Below, piece after piece: positions 24,838 to 31,043 of a DNA stretch of 33,785 nt. Made by a program: the position numbers and the translations under genes. Under the pieces are notes generated by a model, which was not told the origin of the DNA, searched no databases, and saw only the letters and a list, made by a program, of their open reading frames with translations. The DNA comes from Flavobacteriales bacterium (lineage in GTDB: Bacteria > Bacteroidota > Bacteroidia > Flavobacteriales_D > Sanyastnellaceae). Numbering within the stretch: the stretch's first letter is position 1; the number at the start of each line of letters is the position of its first letter. The stretch lies in contig JANRAA010000099.1 in NCBI GenBank assembly GCA_030728235.1, positions 1 to 33,785 of the forward strand, given 5' to 3'.

Positions 24838-27816
24838 ATGCAGACCTTTGGTCACATGTTGCAGAATGGAGAACAGCCAGAAGAAAAAATCGCTCTATTA
24901 CCGGGGTTCGTCAAAGTTGTTTTAATTGAAAAATTAGGTGATTATCGCTGGCTAGTTGAGGCCGAACAGCAATCAATACTCGAATTATCGAAGACGTTGG
25001 ATTGTGACATTCTCAATGTTGGCGACACCATTGGGTTGTTACGTCCAGCAAGAATGGTTGGTGAGAACATCACCTTCAAGTGCGATTTATGGGTTTATGA
25101 GCCTGATTATCTGGTTGATGTATCTGCCTTAGCAGAGTGTTTTCACCAGTTTTCGGGGACTTCTTTGCAGGTGTCTTCATTGTATTTTTTAAATCGATAT
25201 CGAAAAAAGGAATGGTCGACGCCATTGTTTACTGGAAACCTCGCTAACTTTTTTCTCGACGCCATTTTAACCATAGACACCCCGCAGTTCAGCGCATTGT
25301 TTAAAGAGACATTCTCTTTTTTCCCACTCGAATACATGCATCTTTTTCCCGATGACTCGTCGTTGATATCATTCCGAAACAGTATTGCGAAGAGGCATTT
25401 TATGAATTTAATTCGGGTTGTTTCGGTTGAGTTTCCAGTTTTGAATCCACCGCTCAACGCGGATAAAACCATGCTCGAGCCATCGTTTGTATCGCCTGAG
25501 TTAGGTTTGCAAGGACGATTGGATGCTCTTTCTTTGGGAGATGGCGCGTGTACAATTGTTGAATTGAAATCGGGTAAATCACCGTGGCCGCCTGCCGACC
25601 CAACGGCCATTGGAGAAAACCATGCTTTTCAGTCGCATATGTACCGCATGATTGTTAACCAAGTGTTGGGCATCGTTGAAGACAAAACCAAAGTCTACGT
25701 CCTCTATTCAGCAGCCGAGATGGGAAGCAATTTAAGGAGGGTGAATAGCACCAAAACCACATCAGCCAGGGTTTTGAATGTAAGGAACAGCATAGTAAGT
25801 GATGAGAAAAGAACCGCTTTTCCTGATAGCGCTACCAGTCTTTGGAACACCATGTTGGACTGGGGAAGGCTGCGGCTTCAGGATCTCAAGTTTCCCGTTT
25901 TTTTCTCTGAAAAGTTCGATTTCCACCTATCGAAAATGCGATCAACCGACGTTCAGCGGAGGGCCTATTTGCTTGCTTTCTCAGAGTATATTTCAAAAGA
26001 ACAATGGCTGGCGAAGATGGGGAATGAGCGGGGGCGTTCTGGAGCGAGGGGGTTGTGGACAGATGATGAGGCTACCGCATCAACTTTTTTGGGCCCAGCC
26101 CGAATCATTGAGAATAAAATTGCGACCGTTGAGCAAACCTTGCGATTCAAAATCGATCAGGTTGACGATCAAATTTATGATTTCAGGGCGGGCGATTTAT
26201 GTGTTTTATTTCCTGAACATGAGGGTGTATTCAACGCCGGACGTGTTCAAATAACCAAAGGTGTACTCCGCAACGAGCCAGATGAAAGCGGCGAGTTTGA
26301 GGTTTACTTTCGCCACCCACAAAGGGTAAGTGGTTATTTTGATCAAGAAAAGCTTTGGACAGTTCGGCACGACCATTTGGATGTTGTGCACCACGCCATG
26401 CATCGCGAATTGTTTGCCTTTTGCACCGATGAGTGTGTGGATGTTTCAGGATTGTTGACCCCAGCACCCATTGCAGAAACCTCAGTGCAAGGGGAGTGGA
26501 TTTCTGATGTCGACCACCCCAATATGGAAAGTCGTAAATCGCTGAATAAGTTGATTTCTCTAGCCATTGCGGCACCAAGACAGTTCTTGCTCATTGGTCC
26601 ACCTGGAACGGGTAAGACATCCATGTTTCTAAAGTATTACATCCGCGCAGACCGAAAGACAAAAAGCAGCAACATGCTCATTTTGGCTTACACCAATCGC
26701 GCTGTTGATGAGATTTGTGCAGTTTTGACAGACTTAAGTGAAGTTGGTGAAGATCGATACTATCGTGTTGGAAGCAGAAACACATGCGACCAAAGGTACC
26801 ATGCAAACCTATTGGTGGAAATCGCCGCCACGGCAGAAAACCGGGCCAGTTTAAAAGCAGATTTAGCGAAGAGGAATGTAGTGGTTTGCACTGTTGCCAC
26901 AGCCATTACGAGAAGTGAGTTACTTGACCCTAAAAACTTCAGTACCGTAATTGTTGATGAAGCATCGCAGGTATTGGAACCTATGCTCGTGAACGTTTTG
27001 GGAAGGGTTAAGAAGTTCATTCTGATAGGTGATGACAAGCAACTGCCGGCAGTTTCTTTGCAGTCGCAAACCAGCGCGAGGATTGAACATGAGGCAATTC
27101 GAGCCATAGGCATGGAGCGGACAACGAATTCCTTGTTTGAACGGCTATTATCGGTCAGTAAACCAGAGAATAGAGGCACACTGATTCATCAAGGGCGGAT
27201 GCATCCGCTTTTAGCGAATTTTATAAGTGAGAAGTGGTACAATGGTGTTTTGGTTTCAGCCGAAAAACCGCACCAAAAGGAACCAACTAAGATTCTTGAG
27301 CTGCCTGAGCATTTGAGAGATCGATTGATGTTTTATGAAGTTGCCCCAGAGGGAGGGGTAAACATGAAATCGAACGAGACGGAAGCCAAAGCCGTGGTAG
27401 AGCTCATTAACGAGCTCATTTTAGCAGGAGTAGAAGAAAGTAAAATAGGAGTTGTTGTGCCTTTTCGAAATCAAGCAGCACTTATTCGCAAGAAGCTCGG
27501 CAGCATTGCAACGAATGCGCTTGTTGTAGACACTGTTGAGCGTTTTCAAGGCAGTCAGAGAGACCACATTTTGTTTTGCACCACCATTCAAAAACAAAGT
27601 GAATTGGATTTGTTGCGGGAGTTATCGGATGTACAAGGAGTAAGTGTAGATCGGAAGATGAATGTGGCATATACCAGGGCCCGTAAACAGTTCGTTCTTT
27701 TCGGCAATAGCGTTGCGTTAAATGGAGATGTCCATTACGCCGATTTATTGCGTTACATTGAAGAAGTAGGAAGAATTATTCCATGTTTCGAAATCAAATC
27801 AACGTCAGATTTATAA
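24838..27816 (+). CDS. Dna2-like nuclease-helicase (Cas4-type PD-(D/E)XK nuclease plus SF1 helicase)
   Basis: A cytoplasmic protein of about 992 residues. ATG 24838 is chosen; a GTG at 24820 would add six. The N-terminal nuclease core shows GRLDAL (Asp about 229) and VELKSGK (Glu about 242, Lys about 244) with YRM helix residues near 270. The SF1 helicase follows. Walker A is GPPGTGKT (about 587-594), motif II VIVDEASQ (about 704-711), motif III FILIGDDKQLPAV, motif V VDTVERFQGSQRDHI and motif VI NVAYTRARKQFVLFG. The layout is that of Dna2, which processes flaps and DNA ends. The Cys cluster that binds an iron-sulfur cluster in Dna2 and Cas4 (one Cys before, CxxC...C after the core) is not visible. 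Only scattered Cys and a CTDEC further on occur. The gene is single and ends just before the tRNA genes. Confidence 0.85.
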   Translation: MQTFGHMLQNGEQPEEKIALLPGFVKVVLIEKLGDYRWLVEAEQQSILELSKTLDCDILNVGDTIGLLRPARMVGENITFKCDLWVYEPDYLVDVSALAECFHQFSGTSLQVSSLYFLNRYRKKEWSTPLFTGNLANFFLDAILTIDTPQFSALFKETFSFFPLEYMHLFPDDSSLISFRNSIAKRHFMNLIRVVSVEFPVLNPPLNADKTMLEPSFVSPELGLQGRLDALSLGDGACTIVELKSGKSPWPPADPTAIGENHAFQSHMYRMIVNQVLGIVEDKTKVYVLYSAAEMGSNLRRVNSTKTTSARVLNVRNSIVSDEKRTAFPDSATSLWNTMLDWGRLRLQDLKFPVFFSEKFDFHLSKMRSTDVQRRAYLLAFSEYISKEQWLAKMGNERGRSGARGLWTDDEATASTFLGPARIIENKIATVEQTLRFKIDQVDDQIYDFRAGDLCVLFPEHEGVFNAGRVQITKGVLRNEPDESGEFEVYFRHPQRVSGYFDQEKLWTVRHDHLDVVHHAMHRELFAFCTDECVDVSGLLTPAPIAETSVQGEWISDVDHPNMESRKSLNKLISLAIAAPRQFLLIGPPGTGKTSMFLKYYIRADRKTKSSNMLILAYTNRAVDEICAVLTDLSEVGEDRYYRVGSRNTCDQRYHANLLVEIAATAENRASLKADLAKRNVVVCTVATAITRSELLDPKNFSTVIVDEASQVLEPMLVNVLGRVKKFILIGDDKQLPAVSLQSQTSARIEHEAIRAIGMERTTNSLFERLLSVSKPENRGTLIHQGRMHPLLANFISEKWYNGVLVSAEKPHQKEPTKILELPEHLRDRLMFYEVAPEGGVNMKSNETEAKAVVELINELILAGVEESKIGVVVPFRNQAALIRKKLGSIATNALVVDTVERFQGSQRDHILFCTTIQKQSELDLLRELSDVQGVSVDRKMNVAYTRARKQFVLFGNSVALNGDVHYADLLRYIEEVGRIIPCFEIKSTSDL

Positions 27817-27842
27817 TTAACTTAAGGAATTCATTACTTTTG
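27810..27842 (+). promoter_or_regulatory. tRNA promoter, TTTA-N21-TACTTTTG
   Basis: TACTTTTG (27835-27842) is an exact TAnnTTTG match on the plus strand, 20 bases before the tRNA at 27863. TTTA at 27810-27813 is one mismatch from the -33 box at 21-base spacing. It overlaps the stop region of the upstream helicase gene. Confidence 0.55.
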
Positions 27843-27862
27843 CGCCGTTCAAATTTAGAACA

Positions 27863-27936
27863 GCGCCCATAGCTCAGTTGGTTAGAGCATCTGACTCATA
27901 ATCAGAGGGTCCTAGGTTCAAGCCCTAGTGGGCGCA
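27863..27936 (+). tRNA. tRNA with CAT anticodon (elongator Met or Ile2)
   Basis: 74 bases with a full cloverleaf: acceptor GCGCCCA/TGGGCGC, D-stem GCTC/GAGC, anticodon arm TCTGA-CTCATAA-TCAGA with CAT at 27897-27899, T-arm CTAGG-TTCAAGC-CCTAG, discriminator A. The first pair is G-C and the anticodon stem lacks three consecutive G-C pairs, so it is not the initiator. CAT may be elongator Met or the lysidine-modified Ile2 tRNA. Sequence alone does not decide. Confidence 0.92.
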
Positions 27937-27942
27937 CTATTT

Positions 27943-27970
27943 GGCCTGAGATTCGTTTCAGGCCTTTTTT
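27943..27970 (+). terminator. Intrinsic terminator between the two tRNA genes
   Basis: Stem GGCCTGA (27943-27949) with TCAGGCC (27958-27964), an 8-base loop and six T residues at 27965-27970. It ends seven bases after the first tRNA starts its 3' flank. If it terminates efficiently, the downstream tRNA-Arg needs its own promoter, and none is obvious. Confidence 0.75.
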
Positions 27971-27989
27971 ATCTTCATCAAGAAGATTT

Positions 27990-28061
27990 GGCTCTGTAGT
28001 TCAAGGGATAGAATAGAAGTTTCCTAAACTTTTGATTCGGGTTCGAGTCCCGGCGGAGCTA
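27990..28061 (+). tRNA. tRNA-Arg (CCT)
   Basis: 72 bases: acceptor GGCTCTG/CGGAGCT (with G-U pairs at positions 1-72 and 6-67), D-stem GTTC/GAAT, anticodon arm GAAGT-TTCCTAA-ACTTT with anticodon CCT at 28022-28024, a 4-base variable loop, T-arm TCGGG-TTCGAGT-CCCGG, discriminator A. It reads AGG. Several G-U pairs weaken the stems, but the T-loop and anticodon are normal. CCA is not encoded. Confidence 0.85.
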
Positions 28062-28123
28062 CTGATTATTGCCTAACGGGCATAGTTTTTGTTTGCCAAA
28101 GTCAGAATTTTAAAACTCAAAAA

Positions 28124-28603
28124 ATGAAGAATTTCTCACCAAATCGAATTTTAGTCTTTTTTGCTTTGATGCTCGGATTGGGGCTATCAAACGTCTCAAA
28201 TGCCCAGCAAGGATATGAATTTACGTCGTTTACAGTTATTGAATCGATCATTCCAAACGGTTTAGGGCGTTCACGAATTATTCAGGCTACCGAAGCCCGA
28301 GATTACAAAGAGTTTACCTCTGTTCGCTCAGAAGAAGACAATGATCGCAACAAGTCTGACCGCGGCGACATACGCGTGAAGAACTTTGAAGAAACCAAAA
28401 TCTTGAACTTTTATAATCTTGGTGGCATTCGATTTCAGAATATCGCTGCAAATGATGCAGTGGTAAATAGCAAAGTGAATGCGATGTTCGAAGCTGGTTG
28501 GGAATTGGTAACCATAACGGCAGGAGTAGAATCGGACGCTGGAAAAGAAGATGGTGAAGGAATCTATATCACCCGCTTCTATTTCAAGCGCTTGAAACAG
28601 TAA
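28124..28603 (+). CDS. Small secreted protein of unknown function
   Basis: A 159-residue protein with signal peptide MKNFSPNRILVFFALMLGLG and a cleavage region near SNVSNAQ (about residue 27). The mature part is charged in the middle (RSEEDNDRNKSDRGD), and its end, FEAGWELVTITAG followed by GIYITRFYFKRL, looks like the two C-terminal strands of DUF4177-type proteins. That resemblance is by eye only. There is no sorting domain, so periplasmic location is likely. It ends in the hairpin at 28621-28650, which lies inside the coding end of the convergent regulator gene seven bases beyond its stop. Confidence 0.65.
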   Translation: MKNFSPNRILVFFALMLGLGLSNVSNAQQGYEFTSFTVIESIIPNGLGRSRIIQATEARDYKEFTSVRSEEDNDRNKSDRGDIRVKNFEETKILNFYNLGGIRFQNIAANDAVVNSKVNAMFEAGWELVTITAGVESDAGKEDGEGIYITRFYFKRLKQ

Positions 28604-28609
28604 AGATTA

Positions 28610-29653
28610 TTACGAATTGAAGCCAGCACCAGAAGTGCTGGCTTTTTTTTGCTCGCTCTCGATTTGCTCTTTCAACATATCCACTTTCCGCATTTGTGCC
28701 TTGAAAAATTGATTTCTGATTTTCTCAGCCATACCACTTACTTGAATTGATTTCGAACGGAGGTTATCAAGCCATTCAGCATGTTGCGCATTGAACACCT
28801 CATTTCTTGTGCGGATCGTATTGAACGTGTTGTAACCGATAAAGGTAGTGCGGAGGCTCTCTGATGTTACATGGATTGAGTTACTGCCAATCATCAGGTC
28901 GCACAGGTAGAGGTTGAATGGAATTCCGCTAGAGGCGCCATTAAAAAGTATTTTTTGGCCAATTTCGGCCTGGCGTGAAACACGTTGAAGCAAAGATGAA
29001 ATGTCGTTGAGGACAGAAACAGCGCTTTCCGTTGATTGAAAGAATCCAGCTTCCCAATAGAATTTAACTTGTTGGAGAGTGCTCTCGATTGTTTCATTGG
29101 TCCATATTTCCGTTGACGATACCGTTGCATATCCATCGTACAAAGCGGGGAAGGTTTCGCTCATTCCTTCAGTGAAGTCACTCGAGAAATGGGAGGCATC
29201 ATATTCCGGTATGTTCATGATAGACTTCATCCAATAGAACATTTTGAACAATCCAAGGTGCTGGAAACCGAAATGGTAAAACATGGGTATGTCTTCAGCA
29301 GCGTAATATATATGCGCGCCTTCGTGACGCTTAATTTTCGCCAATTGACCAATCAACTGATCGAAATACATTTTGAAATGCTCAGTATTCCGCTCCAAGC
29401 GGGTGTATTGAAAGGTCACAACGTCTTGTACTTCATTGTTCAATGCTTCAAGCGGGATACTATAATGCACACAAATCTTTACTGTTTCATCGAGTGAAAA
29501 TGCCGTTTCACTGCGCAATCGTCGATATGCCCCGTCAATGCTTATTTCTAGCACTTCTGAGATGTCTTTGGCGAGATTAATTTGCCCAGGGATTTGTTTT
29601 CTCAATAACGAGATGAAATTCTCTTGATGAATGAGGCGACTTTTTATTTGCAT
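28610..29653 (-). CDS. Helix-turn-helix DNA-binding protein with large C-terminal domain
   Basis: About 347 residues from ATG 29653. A TTG at 29662 is the only earlier alternative. Residues about 12-70 (FISLLRKQIPGQINLAKDIS, VLEISIDGAYRRLRSETAFS, LDETVKICVHYSI) form an XRE/BetR-like helix-turn-helix. The remaining 270 residues are mostly helical, with aromatic-rich DIPMFYHFGFQHLGLFKMFY and a short charged C-terminus. I do not recognise a named effector domain; proteins of this outline occur in Flavobacteriia as hypothetical regulators. It is cytoplasmic. The divergent neighbour (29856) and the repeats at 29718-29795 make regulation of that gene, or of itself, a reasonable guess. The C-terminal codons contain the terminator of the convergent gene. 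Confidence 0.72.
   Translation of the reverse strand: MQIKSRLIHQENFISLLRKQIPGQINLAKDISEVLEISIDGAYRRLRSETAFSLDETVKICVHYSIPLEALNNEVQDVVTFQYTRLERNTEHFKMYFDQLIGQLAKIKRHEGAHIYYAAEDIPMFYHFGFQHLGLFKMFYWMKSIMNIPEYDASHFSSDFTEGMSETFPALYDGYATVSSTEIWTNETIESTLQQVKFYWEAGFFQSTESAVSVLNDISSLLQRVSRQAEIGQKILFNGASSGIPFNLYLCDLMIGSNSIHVTSESLRTTFIGYNTFNTIRTRNEVFNAQHAEWLDNLRSKSIQVSGMAEKIRNQFFKAQMRKVDMLKEQIESEQKKASTSGAGFNS
28621..28650 (+). terminator. Terminator of the gene at 28124, inside a convergent coding region
   Basis: A 9-bp stem AGCCAGCAC (28621-28629) with GTGCTGGCT (28635-28643), a 5-base loop, then seven T. It acts rightward. On the other strand the same bases encode the last residues (KKASTSGAG) of the regulator at 28610, whose stop is at 28610-28612. 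There is no T-run on the minus strand, so it does not serve that gene. Confidence 0.8.
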
Positions 29654-29717
29654 AATATACAAGCGTGTAGATTATAAAGTTGCGAAAAATGCAAGTACGA
29701 TCCTTTGCTTATGCAAT

Positions 29718-29768
29718 AAACGCAAAAATACTCTAAGTGGTTGTCAATTGGATGGCATATTTGCGTTT
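29718..29768. repeat. Inverted repeat with opposed -7-like boxes between divergent genes
   Basis: AAACGCAAA (29718-29726) and TTTGCGTTT (29760-29768) are a perfect 9-bp inverted pair 33 bases apart. The left arm overlaps TATTTTTG on the minus strand (29730-29723). The right arm overlaps CATATTTG on the plus strand (29756-29763). Both are -7-like boxes pointing outward. This suggests a shared regulatory site for the regulator at 28610 and the gene at 29856. Confidence 0.4.
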
Positions 29769-29775
29769 TATGACA

Positions 29776-29795
29776 TTGGTGTTCGTTGGTGTTTG
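29776..29795. repeat. Tandem 10-bp direct repeat
   Basis: TTGGTGTTCG (29776-29785) is followed directly by TTGGTGTTTG (29786-29795), nine of ten bases identical. A 10-base period places both copies on the same helix face, as in operator half-sites. It sits 60 bases before the ATG at 29856 and upstream of GATATTTG (29829-29836), a one-mismatch -7 box for that gene. No function is proved. Confidence 0.4.
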
Positions 29796-29855
29796 TGATA
29801 TCCGTAAAAGTGCTGTGTCAAACCACTTGATATTTGCCCAACAAAAATCACGAAA

Positions 29856-30980
29856 ATGAAAAACTCAATTTTATCAATCGCCGCTTTTGCCTTGTCACTT
29901 GTTTCATTTGGTTTGAGCGCACAGACTTCAAGACCTATAGTAGCTGTAGCAGATATTGATGTCAACGACACCTATGCCAATGGAGCAAATTATTCTATCG
30001 AAGACTTTGTGATGATAGAGATGTCGAAAATAGAAGGGATAGAATTGTTGGATCGATACGATATGGATTTTTTGGCGAAGCGCGACCAAATTGAAATCAA
30101 TGGCTGCTTCTCGAAAATCTGTTTGAAAGAGATTGGAAGAGCGCTCAATGTAGACAAAGTGCTTACTGGAAGTTTGCTTACAATTGGAGATAACATCGTT
30201 GTGAACTTCCGTCTATTGGATGTCGTTACAGGCAGCATTGAAAAGAACCACACGGTTGAATTTTTGAAGTTAAGCGCGGAAGTAAAGAACATGATTGGCA
30301 TCACGATTCAAGAAATGTTTGACCTGCCGGTTGATGAGGAGTTGAAGAAGAAGTTGAGTGTGAGAAACGACTATGAGGGATCTGTCAACAACCCATATAA
30401 ACTTCGTCTTCGTTCTGATGGTCCACGCATGGGATTTACAGTTTTTCAAGGAGAACTAGCTGACAGGCTATCAGAAAGCAAAGTGGATGGTGGCTTCGAG
30501 GCACACCCGATGATGTTTCAATTTGGTTACCAGTTCGAGAAGCAGTATTTGAATGAGGGGAATTTTCAAGCCTTGTTTGAGTTCATACCGATGATAACAG
30601 GTTTGGATCAGGGATTTGTTATACCGAGTATTACAATTATGAATGGCTTGAGGAACAACAAAAACGGATGGGAGTTTGCTTTCGGACCTACTTTTTCTGT
30701 CGTGCCAATGAGTAAAGGATATTATGATCAGGAAACAGATCAATGGACGCTAACAGCAGGTCTTGATTCTATACCTGTAGGTGTTTCAGAAATCCGTAGA
30801 ATGGATAGCAGAGGTGAAATGAAAATCCAACCAGGGTTTGTTTTTGCAGCGGGGAAAACGTTCAAATCAGGTAAACTAAATATCCCTGTAAATATGTACG
30901 TCATTCCAAACAACAAAGGACTTCGGTTTGGGCTGTCAATGGGATTCAATGCACGAGATCGATATGCCTATTCGCACTAA
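29856..30980 (+). CDS. Secreted CsgG/TolB-N-like protein with probable C-terminal beta-barrel
   Basis: 374 residues: signal peptide MKNSILSIAAFALSLVSFGL plus SAQ, then a globular N-terminal domain (about 25-155). This is reminiscent of the CsgG/HfaB/TolB-N fold: IVAVADIDVND, a RYDMDFLAKRDQIE stretch, CFSKICLKEIGRALNVDKVL with Cys84 and Cys89, and TGSLLTIGDNIVVNFRLLDV. Residues about 170-374 alternate hydrophobic and polar residues with many aromatics (PMMFQFGYQFEKQY, WEFAFGPTF, LRFGLSMGF), as in outer-membrane barrels, and end RDRYAYSH. The order suggests an envelope protein whose periplasmic domain is joined to a barrel. This reading is inferred from pattern, not homology. It is divergent from the regulator and ends in a strong terminator. 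Confidence 0.6.
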   Translation: MKNSILSIAAFALSLVSFGLSAQTSRPIVAVADIDVNDTYANGANYSIEDFVMIEMSKIEGIELLDRYDMDFLAKRDQIEINGCFSKICLKEIGRALNVDKVLTGSLLTIGDNIVVNFRLLDVVTGSIEKNHTVEFLKLSAEVKNMIGITIQEMFDLPVDEELKKKLSVRNDYEGSVNNPYKLRLRSDGPRMGFTVFQGELADRLSESKVDGGFEAHPMMFQFGYQFEKQYLNEGNFQALFEFIPMITGLDQGFVIPSITIMNGLRNNKNGWEFAFGPTFSVVPMSKGYYDQETDQWTLTAGLDSIPVGVSEIRRMDSRGEMKIQPGFVFAAGKTFKSGKLNIPVNMYVIPNNKGLRFGLSMGFNARDRYAYSH

Positions 30981-30993
30981 AGTCTAAAAAATA

Positions 30994-31029
30994 GAAAAAG
31001 CCGAATCCACTGCTGGATTCGGCTTTTTC
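30994..31029. terminator. Strong bidirectional terminator
   Basis: A perfect 16-bp stem (30994-31009 with 31014-31029) around the loop CTGC. The stem includes A-run and T-run ends, so it can terminate both the rightward gene ending at 30980 and the leftward protease gene ending at 31044. Confidence 0.92.
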
Positions 31030-31043
31030 ATTTTTATCTCAGG

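Noticed and set aside
24838..27816. Possible defence or CRISPR-associated role for the Cas4-like nuclease-helicase.
   Set aside because: No CRISPR repeats, cas genes, transposase or other defence genes lie within the window, and the Dna2-like domain order fits a housekeeping DNA-processing protein.
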